A stretch of DNA of 40,889 bases from Betaproteobacteria bacterium (GTDB taxonomy: Bacteria > Pseudomonadota > Gammaproteobacteria > Burkholderiales > SG8-39): NCBI GenBank assembly GCA_016210745.1, contig JACQTO010000257.1, forward strand, positions 1 to 40,889, in the 5' to 3' direction. The notes beneath the pieces were generated by a model. That model made no database searches and was not told the origin of the DNA. It saw only the letters and a list, made by a program, of their open reading frames with translations. The position numbers and the translations under genes are program-made. This document shows positions 23,147 to 36,146 of this stretch, piece by piece; position 1 is the first letter of the stretch, and each line of letters starts with the position of its first letter.

Positions 23147-25246
23147 CTACCTGGCTGACAGCAGCGCGAGAAGCTGCTCCTGCGCCGGACGCGGCACCCG
23201 GCCGCTTGCGCTCTTGTGGTGGTATTGGCCGTTAGCGTCCATCTCCCAGGCTTGACTGTTGTCGGCGAGGTATACCTTCAGGCCTTCCTTGATCACGCGC
23301 TGCTTGAGCCGGGGATCGAGCACCGGAAAGCACGCTTCGATGCGGCGGAAGAAATTGCGCTCCATCCAGTCGGCACTGGAAAGGTACACGTCTTCGGCGC
23401 CCTCATTGTGGAAATAGAAGATGCGCGAATGCTCGAGGAATCGCCCGATCACCGAGCGCACGCGGATGTGCTCCGAGAGCCCCGGAATGCCCGGCCGCAG
23501 CGCGCACACGCCGCGCACGATGAGATCGATCCTGACGCCGGCCTGCGATGCCGCGTACAGCGCTCCTATCACTTTGGGCTCGAGCAGCGAGTTCATTTTG
23601 GCGATGATGTGCGCGGGCCTGCCGGCGCGGGCGATCTTTGCCTCGTGCCGGATCGACAGCAGGATGCGCTCGTGCAGCGTGAATGGAGACACCCATAGAT
23701 GATTCAGTTTGCGCGCGCGGCCAAGGCCGGTCAGTTGCTTGAACGCCTCGTTGACGTCATCGCAGATTTGCTCGTTGGAAGTCAATAGCCCGAAGTCGGT
23801 GTAGAGCTTGGCCGTGCGCGGGTGGTAATTGCCGGTGGACAGATGCACGTAGCGCTTGAGCGTCCCGTTCTCGCGCCGCACCACCATCAGCATTTTGGCG
23901 TGGGTCTTGTAGCCGACGACGCCGTAGACGACGTGTGCACCGACCTCCTCGAGCTTGGCCGCGTAGCTGATGTTGGCTTCCTCGTCGAAGCGCGCGAGCA
24001 GCTCGACTACGACCGTGACTTCCTTGCCGCGCTGCGCGGCATCGATCAGGTATTTCATTAGCACCGAGTCGGTGCCGGTGCGATAGACCGTCTGCTTGAT
24101 GGCAACGACGTTCGGGTCCTCGGCAGCCTGCTCCAAGAACTCGATTACCGGGCTGAACGACTGGAACGGGTGATGCAGGAGAATGTCGCCCTTACTCACG
24201 GCGCGGAACACGTCGCCGTGCTTCTCCAGCGCTTTGGGAACGCCCGGCAGGAACGAGCGGAACTTGAGCGATGGAAGGTCGACGATGTCGGCCACACTGA
24301 TCAGGCGCGCCAGGTTCACCGGACCGTCGACGCGGTACAGGTCCTCGCTGGTGAGATTGAACTGCTCCAGCAAGAATTCCTGCATTTCAGCCGGGCACCC
24401 TTCTGCGACTTCGAGCCGCACCGTGTCGCCGAAATGGCGCTGCGGCAGCTCACCGGCAAGCGCGGTGCGCAGGTCCTTGATCTCTTCCTCGTCGAGGAAC
24501 AGGTCGCTGTTGCGCGTGACGCGAAACGGGTAGGCGCCGGTTGCGATCATGCCTTGGAACAGCGCGCTGGCAAAAGCCTGCAGCACCGAAGTGAGCAGCA
24601 CGAAGTGATAGCGCGTGCCTCCCGTGAGCTGGGCCGGCAGCTGCATTACGCGGGGCAGCAGGCGCGGCGCCTGCACTATGGCCTTGCCGGAGCTGCGGCC
24701 GAATGCGTCGCGGCCCTCCAACTGCAGCGCGATGTTCAGGCTCTTGTTGAGAACGCGCGGGAAGGGGTGCGCCGGATCGAGCCCAATGGGGGTCAGCAGC
24801 GGCATCATTTCGTGCAAAAAGTAATCATGCAGCCAGCGGCGCTGCTCGCGGCTCCACTGCGCCGGGAGCAGGAACCGCACGCCTTCGTCGGCAAGACCGG
24901 GAACGATTTCCTCGTTCAGCAGCCGGTATTGGCTGGCGACCATTGCGTGGGCCTGCTCGCTTACCGCCCGGAACGTGTCGAGCGCCCGGCCTTCGCTTTC
25001 GAGCCGCATGCGCTCTTTGAGCTCGGCAACCCGGATTTCGAAGAATTCGTCGAGATTGGAGGAGACGATGCACAGAAATCGGAGCCGCTCGAGCATCGGC
25101 ACGCGGCGATCCTCCGCCTGCGCGAGGACGCGGCGGTTGAAGGCAAGAATACCCAGCTCGCGGACAAGGAAAAGCTGTTCTGCTCGCTTGAGCCGGGCTG
25201 CTGGTTCCTGGAGCATGGAGAGGGAGGCGGAGCTGGGACCGAACAT
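23147..25246 (-). CDS. ppk1: Polyphosphate kinase 1
   Basis: Ppk1 reversibly transfers the gamma phosphate of ATP to a growing polyphosphate chain, through a phosphohistidine intermediate. The 699-residue protein shows the N-terminal helical domain (FLVRELGILAFNRRVLAQA), the middle LLHHPFQSFSPVIEFL block, AIKQTVYRTGTDS and, in the catalytic PLD-like domains, YKTHAKMLMVVRREN and VHLSTGNYHPRTAKLYTDFG. These contain the two conserved histidines. The C-terminal domain has GVCALRPGIPGLSEHIRVRS. The length matches the family. It is divergent from the Ppx/GppA phosphatase gene across 151 bp, so synthesis and hydrolysis of polyphosphate are encoded side by side. Confidence 0.97.
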   Translation of the reverse strand: MFGPSSASLSMLQEPAARLKRAEQLFLVRELGILAFNRRVLAQAEDRRVPMLERLRFLCIVSSNLDEFFEIRVAELKERMRLESEGRALDTFRAVSEQAHAMVASQYRLLNEEIVPGLADEGVRFLLPAQWSREQRRWLHDYFLHEMMPLLTPIGLDPAHPFPRVLNKSLNIALQLEGRDAFGRSSGKAIVQAPRLLPRVMQLPAQLTGGTRYHFVLLTSVLQAFASALFQGMIATGAYPFRVTRNSDLFLDEEEIKDLRTALAGELPQRHFGDTVRLEVAEGCPAEMQEFLLEQFNLTSEDLYRVDGPVNLARLISVADIVDLPSLKFRSFLPGVPKALEKHGDVFRAVSKGDILLHHPFQSFSPVIEFLEQAAEDPNVVAIKQTVYRTGTDSVLMKYLIDAAQRGKEVTVVVELLARFDEEANISYAAKLEEVGAHVVYGVVGYKTHAKMLMVVRRENGTLKRYVHLSTGNYHPRTAKLYTDFGLLTSNEQICDDVNEAFKQLTGLGRARKLNHLWVSPFTLHERILLSIRHEAKIARAGRPAHIIAKMNSLLEPKVIGALYAASQAGVRIDLIVRGVCALRPGIPGLSEHIRVRSVIGRFLEHSRIFYFHNEGAEDVYLSSADWMERNFFRRIEACFPVLDPRLKQRVIKEGLKVYLADNSQAWEMDANGQYHHKSASGRVPRPAQEQLLALLSAR

Positions 25247-25397
25247 ATTCTAATCGAGTGTGTGAAAGGCTGCCGGGCGGGGGTCCGGGGCGCGTTGCGG
25301 GTCCGTCCGGCGGGATGCTATGGTTAGCAACGATTCAACCATCCCGTTTTGGCGACAACGCACACGTGGCTCATTATGAAATAGGTTCTAAGCCGGG
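25247..25397. promoter_or_regulatory. Divergent ppk-ppx promoter region
   Basis: This 151-bp gap between the divergent polyphosphate genes must hold both promoters. I saw no convincing Pho box (direct CTGTCAT-type heptamers) and no clear -35/-10 pair. Confidence 0.35.
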
Positions 25398-26873
25398 ATG
25401 AAATACGAAACCCTAGCCGCTGTCGATCTCGGATCGAATAGCTTTCATCTTCAGATCGGGCGAGTGGTCGACGAGCAGATCTATCTTCTCGACAGCTTCC
25501 GCGAGCCCGTTCGCCTGGGGGGCGGACTGACCCGCGAGCGGCGCATCGACCGCTCGACGCAGTTGCGGGCGCTCGAGGCCCTGCGGCGCTTCGGCGAGCG
25601 CCTGCGCGGGTTTCCGCGCGGGGCGGTGAGGGCAGTCGGAACCAACGCGTTGCGGGTAGCGAAGAACGCCGATCAGTTTCTGGTGGAGGCAGGAAACGTT
25701 CTTGGCCATCCGATCGAGGTGATATTCGGGCGCGAAGAGGCGCGCCTGATCTACGTTGGCGTCGCGCACACGCTTCCCCCCTCCCAGGAGCGGCGTCTGG
25801 TGGTCGATATCGGCGGCGGATCCACCGAGTGCATCATCGGCACTGGGTTGGATCCTGAACTGACGGAGTCCATCACCATGGGCTGTGTCAGCTACAGCCT
25901 GCAATACTTTCCCGAGGGCCGGCTGGAAAAATCCAGTTTCAAGAAAGCCGAGCTCGCCGCGGCCAACGAATTGCAGTGGATCGTCAAGTCGTTCCGCCGC
26001 ACCGGCTGGCGGCAGGCCGTAGGCTCCTCGGGTACGGCGCGGGCGATCGCCGCAATCCTTCAGGAAAACGGCTGGGCCGAGCACGGCATTACGCCGTGGG
26101 GACTGAAGAAGCTGCGCTCTGCCTTCGTCGAGGCGGGCGATGTTGCCAATCTAGGGATTCCCGGCCTGCGCGAAGACCGGGGCGCGATATTGCCTGGCGG
26201 AATCGCGATCATGTCCGCGGTAATGGACGAGTTCGGCATTGATCATATCGAGGTTTCCGAAGGCGCACTGCGCCAAGGCGTGCTCTATGACCTGCTCGGA
26301 CGCGTTGCTCATCACGATATGCGCGAGGCCACGGTGACCCAGTTTGCGCGCCGCTACCACGTCGATGCGGCGCAAGCCGAGCGCGTTGCCGCGCTGGCGG
26401 CAAAGCTGTTCGCCGAGATGGCGCCTGCGCCAAACGATGGCGATATGCTCATGCTGCGCTGGGCATCCACCCTGCATGAGATCGGCATTTCGATCGCCCA
26501 TGCTGCCTACCATAAGCATTCGGCCTACATCATCTCGCAGGCCGACATGCCGGGGTTTTCGCAAATGGAGCAGGCGCGCTTGTCCCGGCTGATCCTCGCG
26601 CATCGAGGCAAACTGTCCAAGCTCGAAGGACTCTCGGCGCGCAGCCCCGATTGGCCGATCATTTACGCGCTGCGCCTGGCGGCTCTGCTGTATCTCAGCC
26701 GTCAGGACGTCGAGCTGCCGCACATCGGCTGCCGGCCGACCGAGTCCGGTTTGCAGCTATCGATGTCACGCCAGTGGCTCGACGAACATCCGCTTACCGA
26801 AGCCGCACTCGATGGCGAAGCGAACGAATGGCGCTCGCTTGGCATGAAACTCGACCTTCGGCCCAGCGGCTGA
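25398..26873 (+). CDS. ppx: Exopolyphosphatase / guanosine pentaphosphate phosphatase (Ppx/GppA family)
   Basis: This 491-residue member of the sugar kinase/Hsp70/actin superfamily releases phosphate from polyphosphate chain ends or from pppGpp. Phosphate-1 motif LAAVDLGSNSFHLQIGR opens the protein, EVIFGREEARLIYVG and phosphate-2 motif VVDIGGGSTECIIG follow, and AVGSSGTARAI is the adenosine-type motif. The C-terminal third (from about residue 310) is an HD-like helical domain with LHEIGISIAHAAYHKHSAYI, in which His residues replace the strict HD pair. The ATG at 25398 is preceded by GGG. Ppx and GppA activities cannot be separated by sequence alone; the neighbouring ppk1 favours polyphosphate. 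Confidence 0.93.
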   Translation: MKYETLAAVDLGSNSFHLQIGRVVDEQIYLLDSFREPVRLGGGLTRERRIDRSTQLRALEALRRFGERLRGFPRGAVRAVGTNALRVAKNADQFLVEAGNVLGHPIEVIFGREEARLIYVGVAHTLPPSQERRLVVDIGGGSTECIIGTGLDPELTESITMGCVSYSLQYFPEGRLEKSSFKKAELAAANELQWIVKSFRRTGWRQAVGSSGTARAIAAILQENGWAEHGITPWGLKKLRSAFVEAGDVANLGIPGLREDRGAILPGGIAIMSAVMDEFGIDHIEVSEGALRQGVLYDLLGRVAHHDMREATVTQFARRYHVDAAQAERVAALAAKLFAEMAPAPNDGDMLMLRWASTLHEIGISIAHAAYHKHSAYIISQADMPGFSQMEQARLSRLILAHRGKLSKLEGLSARSPDWPIIYALRLAALLYLSRQDVELPHIGCRPTESGLQLSMSRQWLDEHPLTEAALDGEANEWRSLGMKLDLRPSG

Positions 26874-26946
26874 ACACGGGCGCGGAAATTTTGGCTTCCA
26901 GTGTTGTTGCGCGGACGAAAAGCCGCCCGCGCGGATCGCCGATTAC

Positions 26947-26969
26947 GCACGGATGTCTTCTATCCGTGC
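26947..26969. terminator. Hairpin between convergent ppx and sixA
   Basis: A perfect 8-bp stem (GCACGGAT / ATCCGTGC) with a 7-nt loop lies between two convergent genes. No U-tract follows directly; the + strand continues TGAAAA. A second GC-rich inverted repeat of GCGCGC units follows near 26981-26998. Confidence 0.4.
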
Positions 26970-27016
26970 TGAAAACCCGGTTGGCGCGCGCAGCGCGCAA
27001 GGCCGCGGTCGGCTAT

Positions 27017-27484
27017 CTAGACCAGGTCCGGGGTAATTGCCGCCTTCAGCGTGACTTCTGCGTAGCCGCCTCGCCTCCGGCAGGTAATCCACCAGACTGC
27101 ACCTTTCTTGATCGCCCACTCCGAGGCTTCACCCGAGAGCAGGAGGGCGGCCACCCTGCCGAGGGTCGGTTGATGACCGACGACGACGACGGCACCGCTT
27201 CGATGGGGCCAGTCGGCGTCGGCGAGGATATCAGCGGCCGATGCGCCGGTGCCCACCTTGTTCGAACTCCGACAGGGCAGCCCCAAGGGCTCCGCGGTCT
27301 GTTGCGCGCGCCTTGCCGGACTCACCAGAACCTCGGCGCCTTGGGGCAGACGCTCTTTGAGCCATTTCGCCATCTGAGCGGCCTGCTTGCGGCCGCGCTT
27401 GGTGAGCGCTCTCGCCGAATCGTCGAGACCGTCCTCGGCTTCGGCATGGCGCCAGAGTATCAGGTCCATCTGGTCTTCTGTCAT
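27017..27484 (-). CDS. sixA: SixA-type phosphohistidine phosphatase
   Basis: This 155-residue histidine phosphatase superfamily protein has the catalytic RHG-type motif as LILWRHAEAE (the third position is Ala, as in SixA), a second Arg block in VLVSPARRAQQTAEPL, and the second His in VVVVGHQPTLGRVAALLL. SixA proteins dephosphorylate phosphohistidine on phosphorelay or PTS proteins. The ATG at 27484 follows AAAGGAA; an internal ATG five codons later is an alternative start. Its position beside ppk1-ppx is common in proteobacteria and suggests a shared phosphate theme, but no direct partner is visible. Confidence 0.92.
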   Translation of the reverse strand: MTEDQMDLILWRHAEAEDGLDDSARALTKRGRKQAAQMAKWLKERLPQGAEVLVSPARRAQQTAEPLGLPCRSSNKVGTGASAADILADADWPHRSGAVVVVGHQPTLGRVAALLLSGEASEWAIKKGAVWWITCRRRGGYAEVTLKAAITPDLV

Positions 27485-27709
27485 CGGGATTCCTTTCTAA
27501 GCTTGGCCGTGAACCCGACGGGTTCTTGGTTCAGTGCCCCGGTCCATTCCCTCCTCCGAACTCACGCGCCCGCGAAGGTGTTGGAAGGACGCGCTATCAT
27601 GGAGGTCCGTCCCGCAAGTATGAATTCCCAACTCCGGGAATACCAGGGCCCCTGGAGATGATCTTGGAATCGCGCGGACAGGCTCGCACCGATACGCAAG
27701 GAGAATGCT

Positions 27710-27958
27710 ATGGCCAAGAAAAGCTTGAAGAGCCTAAAACGCCTGAAAAGCTTGGAGAGCGTGTACAAGATCGTCGAAGTGATAGGCACCAGCCCGATCT
27801 CGTGGGAGGAGGCGGCCAAAAACGCAATTCAGGCCGCCTCGCAGTCGCTGCGCGACTTGCGCATTGCCGAGGTGGTCAAGCAAGACATGGCAATCGAGAA
27901 TGGAAAGGTCGTGGCCTATCGCTCCCGCATGCTCTTATCCTTCAAGTACCAGCCTTAA
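27710..27958 (+). CDS. Dodecin flavoprotein
   Basis: Dodecins are small proteins that assemble into hollow dodecamers storing flavin (often FMN or riboflavin) in stacked pairs. The 82-residue sequence contains the core VYKIVEVIGTSPISWEEAAK with the flavin-stacking Trp, then LRDLRIAEVVKQDM and GKVVAYRSRMLLSFKY, all typical. The N-terminal 17 residues are a Lys/Leu/Ser-rich extension absent from short dodecins. AAGGAG lies 7 nt before the ATG. It stands alone between sixA and bamE. Confidence 0.94.
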   Translation: MAKKSLKSLKRLKSLESVYKIVEVIGTSPISWEEAAKNAIQAASQSLRDLRIAEVVKQDMAIENGKVVAYRSRMLLSFKYQP

Positions 27959-28108
27959 CCGGTTGCGCGCGCGTATCGCCGATTGCGCACGCTTCGTTGA
28001 GGTTCGTGGCTTCGAGCTCGATGCTGCGCCGATAATGCATCGGCCGCGAACTGGCGCGTGTCTTTCGGATATCATATGGCGTTTTCGACCTGCCCAAGAA
28101 GCGCGCCA

Positions 28109-28504
28109 ATGAGGAAAATTCTGACGTCATTGTTTGCGCTCGCAACGGCTGCGTGTAGCCAGGGGCCATCGATACCTGCGCTCAACCTTTCTCCCTACCG
28201 CATCGAGATCCAGCAGGGCAACTTCGTAACGCAGGAAATGGCGGCGCAATTGAAAGCCGGAATGACCAAGGATCAGGTGCGCTTTATTCTCGGTACGCCG
28301 CTGGTTTCGGACATTTTCCACGCCGACCGCTGGGATTACATGTTCACGCGCCAGCGCAGCAACAGCCGCGAGCTTGAACATCGCCGCATAACCGTGTTCT
28401 TCGAGGAAGGCAAGCTGAAGCGGATCGAAGGCGACGTCGTCGCCGCCGGAACATCGGCGCAATCGGACCCGCCCGCGCAGGGTCCGGCGCGCGCTCAGCC
28501 ATGA
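28109..28504 (+). CDS. bamE: Outer-membrane assembly lipoprotein BamE (OmlA/SmpA family)
   Basis: BamE is a small lipoprotein of the BAM complex that inserts beta-barrel proteins into the outer membrane. The N-terminus is a lipoprotein signal ([19 protein letters not shown]) with the acylated Cys at about residue 17; the -3 residue Thr is a weaker lipobox position. The SmpA/OmlA domain follows: [41 protein letters not shown] and [14 protein letters not shown]. The ATG at 28109 puts the signal peptide at the start; a longer in-frame version to 28058 would hide it. It overlaps dapB by 4 nt (ATGA), so the two are translationally coupled. Confidence 0.94.
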   Translation: MRKILTSLFALATAACSQGPSIPALNLSPYRIEIQQGNFVTQEMAAQLKAGMTKDQVRFILGTPLVSDIFHADRWDYMFTRQRSNSRELEHRRITVFFEEGKLKRIEGDVVAAGTSAQSDPPAQGPARAQP

Positions 28505-29295
28505 AAATCGCCATTACAGGCGCTTCGGGCCGGATGGGACGCACGCTGATCGAAGCAGTGCTCCACTCGCCCGATCTGAAGCTCACGGCCGCGCTCGACG
28601 TGAGCGCAAGCGGCTGCGTCGGCAAGGACGCAGGCGAACTGGTCGGCATCCCCTGCGGGGTCAAGGTTGCGCTCGACGCACGCTCGGCTGCGCCAGCGGA
28701 CTGCCTGGTCGACTTTACCCGGCCCGAGGGCACGCTCGCGCATCTCGAGCAGTGCGTCGACTCTGGCACGCGAATGGTGATCGGGACCACCGGTTTCACC
28801 GCGGAGCAAAAGGGATTGATCGCCGACGCGGCGAAGCGCATCGCTATTGTGTTTGCGCCCAACATGGCGATCGGCGTCAACGCGGCATTCCGGTTGGCCG
28901 AGGTGGCCGCCCGTATCCTCGGTGATGGCTACGACGTGGAGATCATCGAGGCGCACCATCGCCACAAGGTGGATGCACCCTCGGGCACGGCGCTCAAACT
29001 GGGTGAGGTGGTCGCAGCCGCGCTCGGACGCAGTTTCGAGGACTGCGCCGTTTATGGACGCGTTGGGGTGACCGGCGAGCGCGATGCGAAAACCATCGCA
29101 ATTCATGCGGTTCGCGGCGGCGACATGGTTGGCGACCATACGGTCATGTTCGCCGGCATGGGCGAGCGCGTCGAAATTACGGTGCGTTCGCAGAGCCGGC
29201 TCACCTATGCGCTGGGGGCCCTGCGCGCCTGCCGGTTCCTGAAAGGCAAGCCCTCGGGCCTCTACGATATGCAGGACGTGCTCGGATTACGCTGA
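28501..29295 (+). CDS. dapB: 4-hydroxy-tetrahydrodipicolinate reductase
   Basis: DapB reduces 4-hydroxy-tetrahydrodipicolinate with NAD(P)H in the lysine/diaminopimelate pathway. The 264-residue protein opens with the dinucleotide motif [14 protein letters not shown], has [11 protein letters not shown] and [10 protein letters not shown], and contains the active-site block [20 protein letters not shown] with the catalytic His pair and Lys. The C-terminal [22 protein letters not shown] is the standard family ending. It starts by ATGA overlap with bamE. Confidence 0.97.
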   Translation: MKIAITGASGRMGRTLIEAVLHSPDLKLTAALDVSASGCVGKDAGELVGIPCGVKVALDARSAAPADCLVDFTRPEGTLAHLEQCVDSGTRMVIGTTGFTAEQKGLIADAAKRIAIVFAPNMAIGVNAAFRLAEVAARILGDGYDVEIIEAHHRHKVDAPSGTALKLGEVVAAALGRSFEDCAVYGRVGVTGERDAKTIAIHAVRGGDMVGDHTVMFAGMGERVEITVRSQSRLTYALGALRACRFLKGKPSGLYDMQDVLGLR

Positions 29296-29354
29296 CGGAT
29301 GGCTGCTTGCAGCGCAACTTCGTGTGGCCAACACACAAGCGTCGTGGGTATTCG

Positions 29355-29383
29355 TTGAACGGTAACGTCTTTTCGGTTAGAAT
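29355..29383 (+). promoter_or_regulatory. Sigma-70 promoter of carA
   Basis: TTGAAC (29355-29360), a 17-bp spacer and TAGAAT (29378-29383) match the consensus at 4 of 6 and 5 of 6 positions. Transcription would start near 29390, leaving a leader of about 60 nt before carA that contains the hairpin at 29399-29429. Confidence 0.6.
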
Positions 29384-29398
29384 TTGACCGTTTGCGAG

Positions 29399-29429
29399 GC
29401 GGGACAGGCATGATGCCAGTCCCGCTTTT
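29399..29429 (+). terminator. carA leader hairpin with short U-tract (attenuator candidate)
   Basis: A 7-bp stem GCGGGAC / GTCCCGC encloses a 13-nt loop with internal complementarity (GGC/GCC) and is followed by TTTT. It lies just after the predicted carA promoter and 22 nt before the carA start. It may terminate carA transcripts in the leader, or simply end dapB transcripts; its position after a good promoter favours attenuation. Confidence 0.55.
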
Positions 29430-29450
29430 CGTATCCAGTCTGGAGTTGTC

Positions 29451-30602
<1,152 letters not shown>

Positions 30603-30625
30603 GCAGGATTGAGTGACTTGCGAGG

Positions 30626-30754
30626 TTATTGTTGAGCCTTCTGGCTTAGATTTTGGTGTTATCGAGGTCTCGTGTTTTTCGTGAAGTTGCGAATTCGCAA
30701 CTTCACGAAAAACACGAGATTGATGAAAGGCAAAACCAGCTCTCTTGGTTCCGG
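30626..30754 (+). repeat. Palindromic repeat element, copy 2 (between carA and carB)
   Basis: This is a 129-bp relative of 6209-6331. The left flank (30626-30667, 42 nt) again begins TTATTGTTGA, with AGATT at 30648-30652 in the same place. The core (30668-30719) is a perfect 52-bp palindrome centred on GAATTC with outermost TCTC/GAGA. The right flank (30720-30754) matches copy 1 at 31 of 35 positions. A small TGAGCC-TTCT-GGCTTA hairpin lies in the left flank (30633-30648). The six-base length difference from copy 1 is entirely in the palindrome. Confidence 0.85.
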
Positions 30755-30817
30755 ATTTTCGTAGTTTAGGATTGAGGAATGACGCACGACGGGTTTCGGC
30801 CCACTCGTAACTGACCA

Positions 30818-34057
<3,240 letters not shown>

Positions 34058-34194
34058 AAGTTCTGTGATAAGTTAATATTTATATTCGGTCGATTTAGAC
34101 CGATTGATTCACTCCGCCTATCCCTTGGTTTCTGCAGTGCATCCCTGGGTGCTTACAGGCGCCCCCGGGGGGCGGATATTTTGGGATTTGAGAT

Positions 34195-34671
34195 ATGAGC
34201 AGGATTCCATTGACGTTGGCCGGTGCCGAAATGCTGCGCAGGGAACTGCACCGCCTGAAGACGGTCGACCGTCCCCACGCCATCACCGCGATCGCCGAAG
34301 CCCGCAGCCACGGCGACCTGGCGGAGAACGCCGAATACGACGCGGCCAAGGAGCGCCAGGGTTTCATCGAAGGCCGCATCCGTGAGCTCGAGAGCAAGCT
34401 CGCCCACGCTCAGATCATCGATCCCAAGCAGCTCGAGACCGACGGGCGCTGTGTGTTCGGCGCTACGGTGGATCTCGCGGCACTGGAAAACGGCGAGACC
34501 GTCACCTACCAGATCGTCGGCGAGGACGAGGCCAACATCAAGAACGGCAAGATCTTCATCAATTCCCCCATCGCCCGCGCATTGATCGGAAAGTCCGCGG
34601 GCGACGCGGTCGAAGTCGAGACCCCGGGAGGGGTGCGGCAGTACGAGATTCTCGACGTTCGCTACGAATAG
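34195..34671 (+). CDS. greA: Transcription elongation factor GreA
   Basis: GreA enters the RNA polymerase secondary channel and stimulates cleavage of backtracked RNA. The 158-residue protein has the N-terminal coiled coil with [17 protein letters not shown] and [20 protein letters not shown] (the acidic tip Asp/Glu residues that activate cleavage), and a C-terminal FKBP-like domain with [18 protein letters not shown] and [17 protein letters not shown]. It follows carB as in many betaproteobacteria. Its last 10 nt overlap the convergent yhbY gene. Confidence 0.97.
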   Translation: MSRIPLTLAGAEMLRRELHRLKTVDRPHAITAIAEARSHGDLAENAEYDAAKERQGFIEGRIRELESKLAHAQIIDPKQLETDGRCVFGATVDLAALENGETVTYQIVGEDEANIKNGKIFINSPIARALIGKSAGDAVEVETPGGVRQYEILDVRYE

Positions 34672-35099
34672 GACGCGCCGCGCGGCGGTTTCTTGAGCGC
34701 CCGTCTTCGGCGCGCTGCCGGGGGTCGCCGCGCATGCGCCGGCTTGTCCTCTCCCGGCGGAGTTTTCCGGTCGCGCCGCGCAGTCGAGACGCGGCGCGTT
34801 CCGGGGGTCTTGGCAGGTTCCGGCACGGGAGTTTCCCGGTAGACGACGAGAATCTTGCCGATGTGCTGCACGGGCGAGGCGTTCACACGCGAGCAGATTT
34901 CCCCGAGCAGCGCCTCGCGTTGCCTGCGGTCGTCGCTGAAGACCCGGATCTTGATCAATTCATGGTGCGTGAGGCAACGGTCGATTTCCGCCACGACAGC
35001 TTCGGAGAGCCCCGCGCCGCTCACCATCACCACGGGTTTGAGGCGATGCGCGCGGGCACGCAGCGCGCTGCGTTCGTCCGTGCTAATGGTCTTAGTCAC
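34662..35099 (-). CDS. yhbY: YhbY-family RNA-binding protein (CRS1/YhbY domain)
   Basis: YhbY is a small RNA-binding protein associated with pre-50S ribosomal particles. Residues 1-95 form the CRS1-YhbY domain: [20 protein letters not shown] (with the KPV-x-V/I-G-like motif), [17 protein letters not shown] and GKILVVYRE. Residues 98-145 are an unusual Pro/Arg/Lys-rich tail ([16 protein letters not shown]) that is absent from the approximately 97-residue E. coli protein. It starts with GTG at 35099. The gene is convergent with greA, with a 10-nt overlap. A Bug-protein gene lies 40 nt upstream on the same strand, so yhbY may also be read from the catabolic island. Confidence 0.92.
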   Translation of the reverse strand: MTKTISTDERSALRARAHRLKPVVMVSGAGLSEAVVAEIDRCLTHHELIKIRVFSDDRRQREALLGEICSRVNASPVQHIGKILVVYRETPVPEPAKTPGTRRVSTARRDRKTPPGEDKPAHARRPPAARRRRALKKPPRGASYS

Positions 35100-35139
35100 C
35101 GAGTCACCGAGTGAATCGACAGTCCAGCGCGCGAACGAA

Positions 35140-36108
35140 TCAGTCGAGCTTGGCGCCCGATTTCTCGACGACTTCCTTCCATTTCTTCGATTCAGCGGCT
35201 ATATAGGCGCGAAATTCCTCCGGTTTGTTGGCGACAATGGTGACTCCGAGCGCCGTCAGGTTCCCGCTGACCTTGGGATCGCGCAGCGCTTTGACGATCT
35301 CGGCGTTGAGGGTGTCGACGATCGGGCGCGGGGTGGCTGCCGGTGCGACGAAACCGAACCAGGCGGTAACGTCGAAGCCGGGCAGTCCGGAGGCGTGCAG
35401 CGTCGGAACCTCCGGCGCGAGCGGGTGCCGGCCCGTGCTCGTGAGCGCCAGCCCTTTTACTTTGCCGCTTTGCGCGAGCTTGATCGCAGTCGGCATGTTG
35501 TCGAACATGAGCTGCACCTGCCCGCCAATCAGGTCCTGCAATGCCGGACCGCTGCCCTTGTACGGCACGTGCACGATGTTTACCCCGGACATCAATTTGA
35601 AGAGTTCGCCCGACAGGTGTCCCGTGGTGCCGGTGCCCATGGAGGCGAAATTCAATTTACCCGGATTCGCTTTGGCAAAGGCGATCAGCTGCGCGACGCT
35701 CGAGGCGGACACCGAGGGGTGCGCGATCAGCATGTTCGGCACGCTTCCGGCATTGGTGATCGGGGCGAAGTCCTTATCGGAATCGAAACTCAGGTTCTTG
35801 TACACCCATTTGTTGATCGCCAGCAGGCTGATCGGCGCGACCAGCACGGTGTAGCCGTCCGGCGCGCTCTTGGCAACGAATGCGGCGCCTATGTTTCCGC
35901 TCGCACCCGGCTTGTTTTCTACAAACGCGGACTGGCCCAGGTTTGTGGTCATTTTGGCAGCAACCGCGCGCGCGATGATGTCGTTGGTTCCCCCCGGGGC
36001 ATAAGGAACCACGAATGTGATCGGCCGCGATGGAAATTGCTGCGCATGGGCGGCAGAACCCAGCGCAAGCGCGAATGGCAACAATATCAGTCCTAGGGTC
36101 TTGTTCAT
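35140..36108 (-). CDS. Tripartite tricarboxylate transporter substrate-binding protein (Bug/TctC family)
   Basis: This 322-residue periplasmic receptor has a signal peptide (MNKTLGLILLPFALALGSAA, cleavage after AHA). Family blocks are FPSRPITFVVPYAPGGTND, FVENKPGASGNIGAAFVAKS, HVPYKGSGPALQDLIGGQV and LHASGLPGFDVTAWFG. The ATG at 36108 follows GAGGAGGAAGAG; a much longer open frame to 36975 is non-coding read-through opposite the next gene. It lies 38 nt downstream of the thiamine-diphosphate enzyme gene on the same strand, so the two are likely co-transcribed. The ligand may be the substrate of that enzyme or its precursor. No TctAB membrane genes are nearby. Confidence 0.93.
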   Translation of the reverse strand: MNKTLGLILLPFALALGSAAHAQQFPSRPITFVVPYAPGGTNDIIARAVAAKMTTNLGQSAFVENKPGASGNIGAAFVAKSAPDGYTVLVAPISLLAINKWVYKNLSFDSDKDFAPITNAGSVPNMLIAHPSVSASSVAQLIAFAKANPGKLNFASMGTGTTGHLSGELFKLMSGVNIVHVPYKGSGPALQDLIGGQVQLMFDNMPTAIKLAQSGKVKGLALTSTGRHPLAPEVPTLHASGLPGFDVTAWFGFVAPAATPRPIVDTLNAEIVKALRDPKVSGNLTALGVTIVANKPEEFRAYIAAESKKWKEVVEKSGAKLD

Positions 36109-36146
36109 CTCTTCCTCCTCGTTGGCTCGCTGTGGAACCGTACGAT

